Shown here: in pieces, positions 24,287-40,000 of the stretch
Layout of the letters: the number at the start of each line of letters is the position of its first letter
How positions within the stretch are numbered: position 1 is the stretch's first letter
Assembly: GCA_011389735.1 (NCBI GenBank)
Contig: JAABTS010000026.1
Coordinates: 1 to 46,563, forward strand
DNA: 46,563 nucleotides
Reading direction: 5' to 3'
DNA from: Desulfobacteraceae bacterium
Lineage (GTDB): Bacteria; Desulfobacterota; Desulfobacteria; Desulfobacterales; JAABTS01
Translations under genes and position numbers: made by a program
Notes under the pieces: model-generated
Told to the model about the DNA's origin: nothing
The model's input: the letters and a program-made list of their open reading frames with translations, nothing else
Databases searched by the model: none

Positions 24287-24607
24287 TTAATCTACTTGTT
24301 CGTTGCATTTCTTACAGACTCTAACTTTTCTTCCGTCTTCCAGAACCTTGGTTCGTATACTCGCCGGTTTGATGCATTTACTGCACATCAGCTTTACATT
24401 TGATGCGTGAATCGGCGCTTCCCTTTCAATGATGCCACCCTGTTTGTTCTGGGACGTCGGTTTGGAATGCCGCTTGATAATGTTGACGTTTTCAATGAGC
24501 AACCGATTATCTTTCGTATTGACTTTCAGCACTTTCCCGATCTTCCCTTTATCCTTTCCGGTGATCACCTTCACTTTATCATTTTTTTTGATTTTCGTTA
24601 TTTCCAT
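24287..24607 (-). CDS. rplX: 50S ribosomal protein L24 with C-terminal Cys pairs
   Basis: L24 starts 50S assembly. The 106 residues open with the KOW motif (KNDKVKVITGKDKGKIGKVL) and continue NVNIIKRHSKPTSQNKQGGI. The C-terminal part has two Cys pairs, C75/C78 and C98/C101 (MCSKCIKPAS, RVCKKCNEQ), a possible zinc ribbon that E. coli L24 lacks but that is seen in other phyla. Normal position between rplN and rplE. Confidence 0.98.
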   Translation of the reverse strand: MEITKIKKNDKVKVITGKDKGKIGKVLKVNTKDNRLLIENVNIIKRHSKPTSQNKQGGIIEREAPIHASNVKLMCSKCIKPASIRTKVLEDGRKVRVCKKCNEQVD

Positions 24608-24631
24608 TATCGTTATCTCCGCCGGATCATT

Positions 24632-25000
24632 TTATAATACTTCGGGAGCCAGGGATATGATCTTCATGAACCTTTTCGCCCTGAGTTCCCTTGCGACTGG
24701 CCCGAAGATACGTGTTCCGATCGGCTCTCTGTTTTGATTGATAAGGACCGCCGAATTATCATCGAATCGAATGTATGATCCATCCGGGCGTTTTGTTTCT
24801 TTTTTGGTTCTTACGACGACGGCTTTAAGGATATCGCCTTTTTTGACCTTGGCGTTGGGTATCGCTTCCTTAACGGACACCACGATAATATCCCCCACTC
24901 TTGCATAACGTCTTCTCGAACCCCCTAGAACTTTAATACAGTATACTACCTTCGCTCCGGAATTATCCGCCACTGTTAGTCTTGTTTCCGTCTGAATCAT
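24632..25000 (-). CDS. rplN: 50S ribosomal protein L14
   Basis: L14 is at the subunit interface and is bound by RsfS. The 122 residues begin [20 protein letters not shown] and contain [40 protein letters not shown] and the end [20 protein letters not shown], all diagnostic. Length equals the family norm. Confidence 0.99.
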   Translation of the reverse strand: MIQTETRLTVADNSGAKVVYCIKVLGGSRRRYARVGDIIVVSVKEAIPNAKVKKGDILKAVVVRTKKETKRPDGSYIRFDDNSAVLINQNREPIGTRIFGPVARELRAKRFMKIISLAPEVL

Positions 25001-25018
25001 TTGCTGCTCGCTTTCCGA

Positions 25019-25276
25019 TTATACCGCTTTGGCGACTATTTTGCTCACGCGCCATTTTTTTGTTTTGCTGAGCGGCCGCGATTCGGTAATCAATACTTTG
25101 TCACCCGTTTTGCAATGGTTTTGTTCATCATGAGCGGCGTATTTGACATGTCTTCGGATGTATTTGTGATACATCTTATGCTTGACCAACCGCTCGACAA
25201 GAACAATAACCGATTTATCCATTTTATCGCTGACGACAACTCCCATCAACTGTTTTCGAACGCCTCTTTTTTCCAT
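25019..25276 (-). CDS. rpsQ: 30S ribosomal protein S17
   Basis: S17 is a primary binder of 16S rRNA with an OB fold. The 85 residues include [40 protein letters not shown] and [21 protein letters not shown] chose ATG 25276, two bases past the rpmC stop; an in-frame TTG at 25282 overlaps the rpmC stop codon and is the only earlier alternative. Translational coupling with rpmC is likely. Confidence 0.98.
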   Translation of the reverse strand: MEKRGVRKQLMGVVVSDKMDKSVIVLVERLVKHKMYHKYIRRHVKYAAHDEQNHCKTGDKVLITESRPLSKTKKWRVSKIVAKAV

Positions 25277-25278
25277 AA

Positions 25279-25494
25279 TCAACTACCGCTCTTCTTTTCT
25301 TGTTGCTTGATCTCAAATTCACGAATGATCGTATTAACACGCGCCAGATCTTTTTTGGTAAGCTTTAACTTGCTCGTATTCTCCAACTGGTTGCTACCAT
25401 GCTGAAAACGAAAATTTAACAGCTCCTGCTTTATATCATTCCGCTTTCCGATCATTTCATCAAGGCTCATCTCTCTTATTTCGCTTGCCTTCAT
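25279..25494 (-). CDS. rpmC: 50S ribosomal protein L29
   Basis: The 71-residue, two-helix protein L29 at the exit tunnel. Motifs: [20 protein letters not shown], then [20 protein letters not shown] and the helix [20 protein letters not shown]. The C-terminal tail EKKSGS is a little longer than in E. coli (63 residues). Order rplP-rpmC-rpsQ is standard. Confidence 0.98.
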   Translation of the reverse strand: MKASEIREMSLDEMIGKRNDIKQELLNFRFQHGSNQLENTSKLKLTKKDLARVNTIIREFEIKQQEKKSGS

Positions 25495-25508
25495 GATGGT
25501 TATCTCCT

Positions 25509-25922
25509 CTAATAATCACTTCGTTCGACAATGCGTGTCTTAATGGGAAGTTTATAGGAAGCGAGTCTCAAGGCTTCCCTGGCCAATTCTCCGGACACTC
25601 CTTCCATCTCATACAAAATTCTTCCAGGACGGATCACCGCAACCCAGCCTTCCGGGGCGCCTTTGCCTTTTCCCATTCTGACCTCCGCCGGTTTTTTCGT
25701 ATAAGGTTTGTCCGGAAATATGCGAATCCACATTTTTCCGCCTCTTTTTACATGGCGTGTCATCGCAATACGAGCGGCTTCAATCTGCTTTGAGCTTATT
25801 CTTCCACATTCCACGGCCTGCAGGCCGTAATCGCCGAAATTAAGAGTCGCTCCCCGACGGGACAGCCCTTTCATTCTTCCGGTTTGCTGCTTTCTGAATT
25901 TAACTTTTTTCGGACTCAGCAT
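25509..25922 (-). CDS. rplP: 50S ribosomal protein L16
   Basis: L16 helps position A-site tRNA. The 137 residues begin [20 protein letters not shown] and include the loop [20 protein letters not shown], where the protein reaches the peptidyl transferase centre, and the tail [20 protein letters not shown]. The length matches the family. Confidence 0.99.
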   Translation of the reverse strand: MLSPKKVKFRKQQTGRMKGLSRRGATLNFGDYGLQAVECGRISSKQIEAARIAMTRHVKRGGKMWIRIFPDKPYTKKPAEVRMGKGKGAPEGWVAVIRPGRILYEMEGVSGELAREALRLASYKLPIKTRIVERSDY

Positions 25923-25927
25923 TTTTC

Positions 25928-26584
25928 CTATCTCCCGCTTCTAAGGCCCTCATCTTCTTTTTTCAGGATTTCCCCTTTAAAAATAAAAACCTTGACGCCG
26001 ATTATGCCGTATGTTGTTTTGGCTTCCGTAATCCCGTAATCAATATCCGCTCTCAGAGTATGCAAAGGAACCCGTCCTTCACGATACCATTCGGTTCTCG
26101 CCATTTCAGCTCCCGCGAGCCTTCCGGAGCAGATAATTTTGACGCCTTTGGCTCCGAAACGCATGGCCGAAGAAACGCCCCTTTTCATCGCTCGCCTGAA
26201 TGCAACGCGCCGCACAATCTGTAGAGCCACGTTTTCAGCCACAAGCTGGGCGTCGATTTCAGGCTTTCGAACCTCCTGAATATCGATCAAAACTTCCTGG
26301 GACAATTTTTTATCCAGTTCCCTCTTGATCTGCTCGATTTCAGCGCCTTTTTTACCAATGACGATTCCTGGCCTGGCAGTATAAACCCTCAGCCGGACGC
26401 GTTTAGAAGACCGCTCGATTTCGATGCGCGAGATGCCTGCATGATACAACTTTTTCTTGATGAATTGCCTGATTTTATAATCTTCTAGAATATAATCGGC
26501 GTAATTTTTGCCCGCGTACCATCGTGATTCCCACGTTTTAACAATTCCGAGCCTCAATCCGATCGGGTTTACTTTCTGGCCCAA
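25928..26584 (-). CDS. rpsC: 30S ribosomal protein S3
   Basis: S3 lines the mRNA entry channel. The 218 residues start [20 protein letters not shown], have the KH domain with the GXXG-type loop in [20 protein letters not shown] near 70-90, and the C-terminal domain with [20 protein letters not shown] and [15 protein letters not shown]. Length is typical for bacteria without a long tail. Confidence 0.99.
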   Translation of the reverse strand: MGQKVNPIGLRLGIVKTWESRWYAGKNYADYILEDYKIRQFIKKKLYHAGISRIEIERSSKRVRLRVYTARPGIVIGKKGAEIEQIKRELDKKLSQEVLIDIQEVRKPEIDAQLVAENVALQIVRRVAFRRAMKRGVSSAMRFGAKGVKIICSGRLAGAEMARTEWYREGRVPLHTLRADIDYGITEAKTTYGIIGVKVFIFKGEILKKEDEGLRSGR

Positions 26585-26605
26585 GCTGATTTCCTCCTTA
26601 TTATG

Positions 26606-26947
26606 CTAAGCTGACTTGTTATTCGACAATACAACCGAAATGTGACTTGTTCGTTTTTGAATTCGAGTACTCCGTCCCCTCGCCCGCGCTCTGAATCGTT
26701 TCAAATGCGGACCTTTATCGGCTGTGATGGATTTGATGATCAACGTATCGACATCAAAATCTTCATTCTGTGCGGCGTTAGCTACAGCGGAATGAATTGT
26801 TTTTTCCATAATTCGAGCCGATTTCTGCGGCATGAATTTTAATATCTTCAAGCCTTCTTCTACCGGTCTGCCCTTGACGGAATCAATCAACATGATCGCT
26901 TTCTGAGGGGACAGACGGACATACCTGGATGCGGCCTTGAACTCCAT
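26606..26947 (-). CDS. rplV: 50S ribosomal protein L22
   Basis: L22 sends a beta-hairpin into the exit tunnel. The 113 residues include ASRYVRLSPQKAIMLIDSVK, NAAQNEDFDVDTLIIKSITA and the hairpin segment FRARARGRSTRIQKRTSHIS. No deletion is seen in the tunnel hairpin, where macrolide-resistance changes occur. Confidence 0.99.
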   Translation of the reverse strand: MEFKAASRYVRLSPQKAIMLIDSVKGRPVEEGLKILKFMPQKSARIMEKTIHSAVANAAQNEDFDVDTLIIKSITADKGPHLKRFRARARGRSTRIQKRTSHISVVLSNNKSA

Positions 26948-26974
26948 TATCTTATTACCTCAAGTATTTACGAT

Positions 26975-27256
26975 TTATTTTTTTATCTTTGTCTTTTTAC
27001 CGCCGGCGTGACCGAAAAATGTTCGAGTCGGTGAAAATTCGCCCAGTTTATGCCCGACCATGTTCTCGGACACAAACACCGGTATGAATTTCTTTCCATT
27101 ATGCACCGCCAGCGTGATCCCAACCATTTCAGGAATGATCATGGATCTTCTTGACCATGTTTTAAGAACTTTCCCGGTACGTGTTTGCTGAAGTTCCAGT
27201 ACTTTTTTCATTAGCTTCGGGTCCACGTACGGCCCCTTTTTCAATGACCGTGGCAT
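26975..27256 (-). CDS. rpsS: 30S ribosomal protein S19
   Basis: S19 is in the 30S head and works with S13. The 93 residues begin [20 protein letters not shown] and include [40 protein letters not shown] and the end [12 protein letters not shown], all characteristic. Normal length and position after rplB. Confidence 0.99.
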   Translation of the reverse strand: MPRSLKKGPYVDPKLMKKVLELQQTRTGKVLKTWSRRSMIIPEMVGITLAVHNGKKFIPVFVSENMVGHKLGEFSPTRTFFGHAGGKKTKIKK

Positions 27257-27295
27257 ACTATCTCCCTACTCTTATATCGATTTTTGATCATTTCC

Positions 27296-28120
27296 CTATT
27301 TGGTCCGCCTCTTTACGAGATGGGCAGTGCTTTTTTTCTTATTCCGGGTTCTGTATCCCTTTGTCGGAACTCCCCATGGCGTGCATGGATGTCGTCCGCC
27401 CGAAGACCGCCCTTCGCCTCCGCCCATAGGATGATCAACCGGATTCATCGCCACTCCACGCACCGACGGTCTTCTGCCGAGCCATCGTTTTCGCCCTGCT
27501 TTGCCCAGGGAAATGTTTTCATGGATCACGTTCCCAATTTGTCCTATCGTCGCTCTGCACTTGGCAAGCACCCGTCTCACTTCACCCGACGGCAGTTTCA
27601 CGAGCGCGTACCGATCTTCCTTAGCCATTAACTGAGCGAACGAACCGGCGCTTCTAACAATCTGCCCGCCCTTGCCTTCTCTTAACTCAATATTATGAAT
27701 ATGGGTTCCGAGCGGAATGTTTTTAAGCGGAAGGGAGTTTCCTGGTTTAATGTCAGCCTCCGGCCCCGCCATAATCATATCTCCGACCGATAACTGAGCT
27801 GGAGCCAGGATATATCTTTTTTCTCCGTCCACGTAATGTAAAAGCGCGATCCGTGCTGAACGATTGGGATCGTATTCCAGAGTTGCGACTTTGGCCGGGA
27901 TTCCGGTTTTATCCCGTTTAAAATCGATGATCCGGTAATGCCGTTTATGACCTCCGCCCCGATGCCGGCATGTGATTCTGCCGTTGTTGTTACGGCCGCC
28001 GGATTTATTCAATTTTTTTAATAAACTTTTTTCGGGAGTCTTAGAGGTAATTTCCTCGAATGTTGAATATGCCTGAAATCTTCTTCCCGAAGAAGTCGGC
28101 TTGCTTTTTTTTATCGCCAT
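27296..28120 (-). CDS. rplB: 50S ribosomal protein L2
   Basis: L2 is essential for subunit joining and peptidyl transfer. The 274 residues have the [20 protein letters not shown] segment near 42-61, ANIGLV-type internal SH3-like repeats, and the conserved C-terminal region [20 protein letters not shown] with the functional His in PVDHPMGG. The end [20 protein letters not shown] is typical. Length equals the family norm of about 273. Confidence 0.99.
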   Translation of the reverse strand: MAIKKSKPTSSGRRFQAYSTFEEITSKTPEKSLLKKLNKSGGRNNNGRITCRHRGGGHKRHYRIIDFKRDKTGIPAKVATLEYDPNRSARIALLHYVDGEKRYILAPAQLSVGDMIMAGPEADIKPGNSLPLKNIPLGTHIHNIELREGKGGQIVRSAGSFAQLMAKEDRYALVKLPSGEVRRVLAKCRATIGQIGNVIHENISLGKAGRKRWLGRRPSVRGVAMNPVDHPMGGGEGRSSGGRHPCTPWGVPTKGYRTRNKKKSTAHLVKRRTK

Positions 28121-28195
28121 TTTAATTATTCTCCATCAACCCTGAACGTATTTCAGTTGCTCGATGTGTAAATCTTCTATGGATTCCCGTTTCAA

Positions 28196-28483
28196 TTACG
28201 CGCCTTCGAAAAATTCAATACGATCTCCGGCGTTCAACGCTACCACCGCTTTTTTCCAGTTTTTCCGTTTCCCGACGATTCTGCCGCGTTGTTTCACTTT
28301 ACCTTTGACGTTCATGATACTGACGCCTTTGACATTCACGTCGAAAATGGCTTCAATCGCTTTTCTCACGTCAACACGGTTCGCTTTTGGACTGATTTCG
28401 AAGGAATATTGATTGTAGTCATCTTTTTGCATGGTCGTTTTTTCGGTAACCAGCGGCCTGATGATGGTGTCGTAATTAATCAT
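28196..28483 (-). CDS. rplW: 50S ribosomal protein L23
   Basis: L23 sits at the tunnel exit and docks SRP and trigger factor. The 95 residues include NYDTIIRPLVTEKTTMQKDD, FEISPKANRVDVRKAIEAIF and the trigger-factor-binding strand region VNVKGVSIMNVKGKVKQRG. Its ATG overlaps the rplD stop (ATGA), indicating coupling. Confidence 0.99.
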   Translation of the reverse strand: MINYDTIIRPLVTEKTTMQKDDYNQYSFEISPKANRVDVRKAIEAIFDVNVKGVSIMNVKGKVKQRGRIVGKRKNWKKAVVALNAGDRIEFFEGA

Positions 28484-29100
28484 GCGAATCTCCCTTCAAT
28501 GCTCTCTATAGACGATTCCAGCAAGACAAGGTTCTTGAATCTCAGGATATCATATACATTCAAACCCCGGCTTCGCAAAACTTTGACGCCCTTCACATTC
28601 CTCGAAGAGAGTTCCATATTTCTATCTTCACCATCAATAATGATAAGCGAATCAGGACGGTCAATAGTTTTGATGGTTTCCACGAATTCCTTTGTCTTGA
28701 TCCGGTCCATTTTGAATTGATCCACAACGACCAGTTCATTGGATTGCAATTTGCTGCTAAGCGCCATTTTCAGGGCCAGTGCGCGTTTCTTCTTTGGAAC
28801 GTTGAATCCGTAATCTTTCGGGTAAGGCCCGAACACCACGCCTCCGCCTCTCAAAACCGGAGACTTTATATCGCCGCGACGAGCGCGCCCGGTTCCTTTC
28901 TGCCTGAACAACTTTCGCCTGCTGCCCCTTATTTCAGAGCGTCTTTTCACCTTCGCGGTGCCCGCTCTTCTTTTCGCAAGCTGCATTTTAACGACTTCAT
29001 GAAGCACCGAACTTTTCACCGGAACATTGAATATACTGTCCGGCAGCTCCTTTTCGGATACTTTTTCTCCCTGCGTATTAATTATATCTACCAGCGCCAT
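28480..29100 (-). CDS. rplD: 50S ribosomal protein L4
   Basis: L4 lines the exit tunnel and, in enterobacteria, controls the S10 operon. The 206 residues have the tunnel loop with KRRSEIRGSRRKLFRQKGTG, RARRGDIKSPVLRGGGVVFG and PKDYGFNVPKKKRALALKMA near 50-118, then the globular part to SIESIEGRFA. No S10-leader-like hairpin was identified upstream of rpsJ. Confidence 0.99.
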   Translation of the reverse strand: MALVDIINTQGEKVSEKELPDSIFNVPVKSSVLHEVVKMQLAKRRAGTAKVKRRSEIRGSRRKLFRQKGTGRARRGDIKSPVLRGGGVVFGPYPKDYGFNVPKKKRALALKMALSSKLQSNELVVVDQFKMDRIKTKEFVETIKTIDRPDSLIIIDGEDRNMELSSRNVKGVKVLRSRGLNVYDILRFKNLVLLESSIESIEGRFA

Positions 29101-29167
29101 TTTCTAAACCTCGCAGCTTTATTATTCTTCTTTCCCCGGATCATTCCGCTATACTATTTTACAAAAT

Positions 29168-29791
29168 CTATTTTTTTCTAATTTCGACGAATCCGCCGTT
29201 GTGACCGGGAACAGCACCTTTAAGCATCAACAGATGTTCTTCGGGTCTGATATCTACGACAAGTGCGTTTCGAATTGTTTTTCGTTGATTTCCGTACTGT
29301 CCCGGCATTTTTTTGCCTTTAAAAACCTTCGCCGGCCATGCGCTGCATCCGATTGATCCCGGAATACGAATACTATGACTTCCGTGGGTCATCCTTCCCC
29401 TGGCGAATCCGTGCCTTTTGATAACCCCGGAAAAGCCCCGCCCTTTTGTCTTCCCGCTGACAACAACTCGTTCACCGACAGCAAACACTTCATCCGGAGA
29501 AATTTTCTGGCCCAAGGAATACTTTTCCGGATCCTTTACCGGAAGCTCTTTCAGAAACGCGTAGGCTTCACCGCCGCTTTTCTTAAAATGGCCCGCCATC
29601 GGTTTAATGACTCGTGACGCTTTTTTTTCGCCAAATCCCAATTGGAGCGCGTCATATCCGTCTTTCGATTTGGTTTTGATCTGAGTCACCACACATGGGC
29701 CCACTTTTACGACCGTCGCCGGGATATACTCCCGCGCCGGCGTAAACACTCCGATCATCCCGATTTTTTTTCCTAAAATTCCCTTACACAT
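29168..29791 (-). CDS. rplC: 50S ribosomal protein L3
   Basis: L3 reaches the peptidyl transferase centre. The 207 residues begin [19 protein letters not shown], the family start, and contain [35 protein letters not shown] and [20 protein letters not shown], the conserved loop. ATG 29791 is preferred to the in-frame GTG at 29800 because the latter has only 3 bases between AGGA and the start. The 67-bp gap to rplD holds nothing recognisable. Confidence 0.98.
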   Translation of the reverse strand: MCKGILGKKIGMIGVFTPAREYIPATVVKVGPCVVTQIKTKSKDGYDALQLGFGEKKASRVIKPMAGHFKKSGGEAYAFLKELPVKDPEKYSLGQKISPDEVFAVGERVVVSGKTKGRGFSGVIKRHGFARGRMTHGSHSIRIPGSIGCSAWPAKVFKGKKMPGQYGNQRKTIRNALVVDIRPEEHLLMLKGAVPGHNGGFVEIRKK

Positions 29792-29812
29792 AATGCTCAC
29801 CGATCCTAAATG

Positions 29813-30124
29813 CTACAGTTTGATTTCCACATCCACTCCAGGGGAAAGATCCAATTTCATTAAAGCATCCACCGTCTGTTGCGTAGGTTCCAGGATGTCC
29901 AGAAGTCGTTTATGCGTCCGCATTTCAAATTGTTCTCTCGATTTTTTATCAATGTGTGGCGATCTGAGAACACAATATTTGTTTATTCTGGTGGGAAGCG
30001 GGATTGGTCCGACGACCTTGGCGCCCGTTTTGTTAGCCGTATCTACGATATCCGCCGATGATTGATCCAGAAGCTTATGATCATAAGCTTTAAGCCTTAT
30101 CCTGATTTTTGTATTGGTAATCAT
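29813..30124 (-). CDS. rpsJ: 30S ribosomal protein S10 (NusE)
   Basis: S10 belongs to the 30S head and also acts with NusB in antitermination. The 103 residues start with [20 protein letters not shown] and have [20 protein letters not shown] and [20 protein letters not shown], the family core. It follows tuf copy 1 by 18 bases, so the str and S10 operons run together. Confidence 0.99.
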   Translation of the reverse strand: MITNTKIRIRLKAYDHKLLDQSSADIVDTANKTGAKVVGPIPLPTRINKYCVLRSPHIDKKSREQFEMRTHKRLLDILEPTQQTVDALMKLDLSPGVDVEIKL

Positions 30125-30142
30125 GGTCTTCTTTTACCCGTT

Positions 30143-31336
30143 TTATTGAATAATCTCACTGACAACGCCAGCGCCGACGGTTCGTCCGCCTTCCCGAATC
30201 GCAAACCGAAGTTCCTTTTCCATTGCGATGGGAGTGATTAAATCACCCGATATCGTTACATTGTCGCCGGGCATTACCATTTCCACGCCTTCGGGAAGAG
30301 TCAGGACGCCCGTGACATCGGTGGTTCGAAAATAAAACTGCGGCCGGTATCCGCTGAAAAAGGGCGTGTGCCGTCCGCCTTCTTCCTTGCTCAGGATATA
30401 CACTTCAGCCTTGAATTTCGTATGAGGCGTGATCGATCCGGGCTTGGCCACCACCTGTCCTCGTTCAACGTCTTCCCTCTTGGTGCCCCGGAGCAACAGG
30501 CCCACATTGTCGCCGGCCCGGCCTTCGTCCAGCAACTTCCGGAACATTTCAACTCCCGTGCACACCGTCTTGACCGTGGGACGAATTCCGATAAGCTCTA
30601 CATCATCGCCCACCTTGATAACGCCCCGCTCCATTCTGCCCGTGACCACCGTACCGCGCCCGGAAATGCTGAACACATCTTCGATCGGCATCAAAAAGGG
30701 CTTTTCCACATCGCGTTTCGGTTCCGGGATAAATGAATCGATGGCGTCCATCAATTCAAAAATGCATTTTGCGTCATCGCTTTCCGGATCGTCGCTCTCC
30801 AGAGCCTTCAAAGCGCTGCCGCGGACAATCGGCGTGTCGTCGCCGGGAAATTCATATTTGTCCAGCAGCTCGCGCAATTCCAGTTCAACGAGTTCGATCA
30901 ACTCTTCATCGTCCACCATATCGCATTTGTTCAAAAACACAACGATTCGGGGTACGCCCACCTGACGGGCAAGCAGTATATGCTCCCGAGTCTGAGGCAT
31001 GGGGCCGTCGTCGGCGCCGACCACCAAGATTGCGCCGTCCATCTGAGCCGCCCCGGTGATCATGTTCTTGATATAATCGGCGTGTCCGGGACAATCCACA
31101 TGCGCATAATGGCGCAAATCCGTTTCGTATTCCACATGAGCCGTGGCTATGGTGATACCACGATCCTTTTCCTCGGGCGCCTTGTCAATCTGATCGAACG
31201 GTATGAATTCGGAGCGTCCTTTCAACGCATTATGCTTGGTAACCGCCGCCGTCAAAGTTGTTTTTCCGTGGTCGATATGCCCTATAGTTCCTACATTGAC
31301 ATGCGGTTTCGTTCGTTCAAACTTCTTTTTTGCCAT
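30143..31336 (-). CDS. tuf: Elongation factor Tu, copy 1
   Basis: EF-Tu delivers aminoacyl-tRNA to the ribosome. The 397 residues have the GTPase motifs [10 protein letters not shown] (G1, near 19-28), [10 protein letters not shown] (G3), [10 protein letters not shown] (G4) and GSALKAL (G5), then domains 2 and 3 ending [21 protein letters not shown] ribosome-binding site precedes ATG 31336. It lies between rpsG and rpsJ without fusA. The second copy (45234-46427) differs at three residues. Confidence 0.99.
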   Translation of the reverse strand: MAKKKFERTKPHVNVGTIGHIDHGKTTLTAAVTKHNALKGRSEFIPFDQIDKAPEEKDRGITIATAHVEYETDLRHYAHVDCPGHADYIKNMITGAAQMDGAILVVGADDGPMPQTREHILLARQVGVPRIVVFLNKCDMVDDEELIELVELELRELLDKYEFPGDDTPIVRGSALKALESDDPESDDAKCIFELMDAIDSFIPEPKRDVEKPFLMPIEDVFSISGRGTVVTGRMERGVIKVGDDVELIGIRPTVKTVCTGVEMFRKLLDEGRAGDNVGLLLRGTKREDVERGQVVAKPGSITPHTKFKAEVYILSKEEGGRHTPFFSGYRPQFYFRTTDVTGVLTLPEGVEMVMPGDNVTISGDLITPIAMEKELRFAIREGGRTVGAGVVSEIIQ

Positions 31337-31393
31337 TTGTGCTATCCTCTCAAAATGTATGGTTTCGTATCAATTAAAAACTGTTAAACAGGG

Positions 31394-31864
31394 TTACCAA
31401 CGGAAATGCGCAAACGCTTTATTGGCCTCAGCCATTTTGTGAGTGTCTTCTCTCTTTTTGACGGAAGATCCTCTTCTGTTCGCCGCATCCATTATTTCAC
31501 CGGCCAGCTTCATGGCCATTGTCTTTTCGGAACGTTTTTTAGAAAAATCAATCAGCCATCTAATCGCCAACGCGGTTTGCCTTGAGGGCCGAATCTCAGA
31601 AGGAATCTGGTAAGTCGAACCTCCGACCCGCCGCGATCTCACTTCAATAAGCGGCTTAATATTTTCCATAGCCTGCTCGAACATTTTAATGGAAGGCTCT
31701 TTGGTTTTCTCTTCAACTATATCCAGCGCCTTGTACAAAATCGATTCCGCTACGCTGCGCTTTCCATCCAACATAATCGACTTGATGAATTTTTCCACCA
31801 GCTTACTGTTATATTTTGTATCAGGAAGCACTTCCCTAACAGGCACTTCACGTCTTCTCGGCAT
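31394..31864 (-). CDS. rpsG: 30S ribosomal protein S7
   Basis: S7 organises the 30S head. The 156 residues begin [20 protein letters not shown] and contain [20 protein letters not shown], near residue 76-95, and the end [20 protein letters not shown]-like (here [20 protein letters not shown]). The length is the same as in most bacteria. After it, where fusA normally begins, there are only 57 bases before tuf. Confidence 0.99.
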   Translation of the reverse strand: MPRRREVPVREVLPDTKYNSKLVEKFIKSIMLDGKRSVAESILYKALDIVEEKTKEPSIKMFEQAMENIKPLIEVRSRRVGGSTYQIPSEIRPSRQTALAIRWLIDFSKKRSEKTMAMKLAGEIMDAANRRGSSVKKREDTHKMAEANKAFAHFRW

Positions 31865-31899
31865 ATCCTCTTACCTCTTTACACGATTGGATCAGTTTA

Positions 31900-32271
31900 T
31901 CATTTAGGTCTTTTGGCCCCGTATTTTGAACGGCCTTTTTTTCTGTCTTCAACGCCCAGCGTATCCAGAGTCCCTCTGACAATGTGATATCTTACGCCCG
32001 GCAGGTCTTTAACACGACCCCCACGAACCAGAACCACTGAATGCTCTTGCAAATTATGCCCGATTCCCGGGATATAAGCCGTGACTTCTATGCCGGATGT
32101 AAGTCTCACACGAGCGACTTTACGAAGAGCTGAATTAGGCTTTTTAGGAGTCGATGTATAAACACGCGTACATACGCCTCTCTTTTGAGGGGCGCCTTTC
32201 AGAGCCGGCGTCGTGGCTTTCTTTTTAACCCGTTTTCTTCCTTTTCTTACCAATTGATTAATTGTAGGCAT
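31900..32271 (-). CDS. rpsL: 30S ribosomal protein S12
   Basis: S12 controls decoding accuracy. The 123 residues include [20 protein letters not shown] and [20 protein letters not shown] followed by [10 protein letters not shown]. Lys43 and Lys88 (counting Met), the residues changed in streptomycin-resistant mutants, are wild type. A GAGGAG ribosome-binding site precedes the ATG and a promoter-like sequence lies in the rpoC-rpsL gap, so the str operon may have its own start. Confidence 0.99.
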   Translation of the reverse strand: MPTINQLVRKGRKRVKKKATTPALKGAPQKRGVCTRVYTSTPKKPNSALRKVARVRLTSGIEVTAYIPGIGHNLQEHSVVLVRGGRVKDLPGVRYHIVRGTLDTLGVEDRKKGRSKYGAKRPK

Positions 32272-32322
32272 TTTTCTCCTCTAAGCGCAAAATTGCTGAT
32301 AGCAGTTCGATAAAAGCGACAG

Positions 32323-32349
32323 ATTATACCGGTATGTTTTTTTTGTCAA
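32323..32349 (-). promoter_or_regulatory. Candidate sigma-70 promoter for the str operon
   Basis: On the minus strand a full TTGACA (32349-32344) and a full TATAAT (32328-32323) are separated by 15 bases, two shorter than ideal. It begins 8 bases past the end of rpoC; the start would be near 32316, leaving a leader of about 45 bases to rpsL. Both hexamers are perfect, which is rare by chance, but the short spacer may make it weak. Confidence 0.55.
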
Positions 32350-32356
32350 GAGATAT

Positions 32357-37024
<4,668 letters not shown>

Positions 37025-37069
37025 AATAATCTCCTCCGGCTTGGTTATTTACGATAGCCGGTCAGTATG

Positions 37070-40000
37070 TTATTCGTCTTTTTCCATAAGGGTGACGTCC
37101 AGCCCCAGACTTTGCAATTCTTTGGTAAGGACTTTAAACGATTCAGGTATTCCCGGTTCCAACACGTTCTGCCCTTTGACGATTTTTTCATACATTCTTG
37201 TTCTTCCCGCCATATCATCCGATTTAACGGTAAGAAATTCCTGAAGCGCATGTGCGGCTCCGTAGGCCTCCATGGCCCAGACTTCCATTTCACCTAACCG
37301 CTGGCCGCCGAATTGCGCCTTGCCGCCGAGAGGCTGCTGAGTGACCAGTGAATAGGGCCCGATTGATCTGGCGTGAATTTTGTCATCGACCAGGTGATGA
37401 AGTTTCAACATGTACATCGCGCCGACAGTAATTTGATCGTCGAAGGCCTCTCCCGTTCTGCCGTCGTACAATTGCGCCTGCCCGGTCTTGGAAACTCCGG
37501 CTTCGAACAGGAGTTCCTTGATTTCATCTTCCTTGGCCCCGTCGAACACCGGCGTCGCCATGTGAACCCCTTTTCGATAATACTCCCCGAATTTCATCAA
37601 TCCATCGCTATCCAATTCATCAAGGATTTGATTTTCTTCAGGCTTGGCGAAAACCCGTTTCAATTTTGCGCGCAGTTCTTCGACATCATTTTCCTGCAAC
37701 ATAGCAGAGACCTGATCGCCCAATGCTTTGGCGGCTCTTCCCAGATGGATCTCCAGAATCTGTCCGACATTCATTCGGGAGGGCACTCCAAGGGGATTCA
37801 ACACCATATCGACCGGAGTTCCATCTTCAAAGTAAGGCATGTCCTCCTGAGGCAAAATTCTGGAAACAACGCCTTTATTTCCATGACGGCCGGCCATTTT
37901 ATCACCGACGGAAAGCTTGCGTTTCATGGCCACGTACACCTTGACCATTTTAATAACTCCGGGCGGAAGATCGTCTCCCTTTTCATAGCGTTTGACCTTT
38001 TGTTCGAAATCCGATTTGCATTTATCGGTCTGCTTTCGATACAAATCCAAAATGTCCTGAATTAGCTGGGTGACGGCGGGATCATCCACGACAACGCCTT
38101 CAAATTGCTCGCCGCTGATGTCTTCAAGCATTTCAGACGTGATAACGGCGTCTTTGGGGATGACCACCTTTTTGTTGACTTTATGAGGGACATCGCATTT
38201 CCGGCCGATCAATATCTTTTGTATTCGATCGTTTACGACTTCTCTTAGGATGGATAGCTGATCGTCTCTGTTCTGCTCCAGAACCTCTATTTCCTCATCT
38301 TCAATCTGCCGGGTGCGATCATCTTTGTCGATCCCTTTTCTGGAAAAAACTTTGGCGTCGATCACGATCCCTTCGACTCCGGGAGGTACGCGCAAAGACG
38401 TATCCTTGACATCGCCCGCTTTTTCACCGAATATCGCCCGCAGCAATTTTTCTTCAGGAGACAATTGGGTTTCTCCTTTCGGAGTCACTTTGCCGACCAG
38501 AATATCTCCAGACTTGACTTCCGCGCCCAATCTAACGATCCCGCTCTCATCAAGATCTTTCAACGCCTCGTCGCCGACATTGGGAATGTCCCGGGTTATC
38601 TCTTCCTTGCCCAGTTTGGTGTCTCTCGATACGATTTCAAATTCTTCGATATGAACGGATGAGTACACACCGTCTCGAACAAGCCGTTCACTGACCAGTA
38701 TAGAATCCTCAAAGTTATAACCTCCCCAGGGCATGAACGCCACCGTCACGTTTTTGCCCAGGGCCAGCTCGCCGTTTTCCGTAGCGGGGCCGTCCGCAAT
38801 GATATCTCCTTTTTTTACCCGTTGGCCCCTTTTAACAATCGGCCTCTGGTTAAAACAGGTGTTCTGGTTCGACCGGACGAATTTAAGAAGGTTATAAATC
38901 ATGACCGCGCCTTCGTTACGTTCGGTTGCGTCCGGATCGAACAATTTATCGGACTGCTCGACATCTTCTTTGAGTACGATCCGGGATGCGTCCACATCGA
39001 CGACAACCGCATCCTGGGGAGCGGTCACCGTGACTCCGGAATCCTTGGCCACAACACCTTCAATGCCCGTGCCCACCAGTGGAGCTTCACTCATCATAAG
39101 CGGCACGGCCTGACGTTGCATGTTAGATCCCATCAAGGCTCTATTGGCGTCGTCATTTTCAAGAAACGGAATCAGAGATGCGGATACGCTGACCAACTGG
39201 TTCGGGGAAATATCCATCAACTCGATTTCTTCGCGGTTGACCATCATGAATTCGCCGAGCACCCTTGACGTCACCAGTTGATTGACGTATCGCCCTTGTT
39301 CGTCGATCGGAGCGTTGGCCTGGGCGATAGGATGCTCTTTTTCCTCGAACGCGCTTAAAAATCGCACTTTGTCTGTGGCGACCCCGTCTTTTACGACCGT
39401 ATAAGGCGTTTCAATAAATCCATAATCGTTGACCCATGCGTAGGTGCTCAAGGAAACGATCAAACCGATATTAGGTCCTTCCGGCGTTTCAATGGGGCAT
39501 ATTCTGCCGTAATGGGAAGGATGGACGTCCCTTACTTCAAATCCCGCCCTTTCACGGGTCAACCCCCCGGGTCCCAGTGCGCTCAAACGACGCTTATGAG
39601 TCGTTTCGGAAAGCGGATTGGTTTGATCCATGAACTGTGATAGCTGGCTTGTACCGAAAAATTCTTTTACAACGGCGGATACAGGCTTTGAATTCACCAG
39701 ATCGTGAGGCATCAGGGCGTCTACTTCCTGAAGACTCATCCGTTCCTTTATCGCCCGCTCCATACGGACAAGACCGATACGGTACTGGTTTTCCAATAAC
39801 TCTCCGACCGCCCTGACGCGCCTGTTTCCCAAATGATCAATGTCGTCAACGACGCCCTGGGTGTCCCGTAACGTCACCAGCGTTTTTGCAGTGAGCAATA
39901 TATCTTCTTTTCTCAATGTGGTGATACTGACCGGCGTATCAATGCTCAGGCGCAAATTGATTTTCATCCGGCCGACGCCTGACAAATCGTAGTAGGAGGA

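Noticed and set aside
37373-38065. 230-codon plus-strand frame within rpoB
   Set aside because: Antisense shadow of RpoB for the same reasons.
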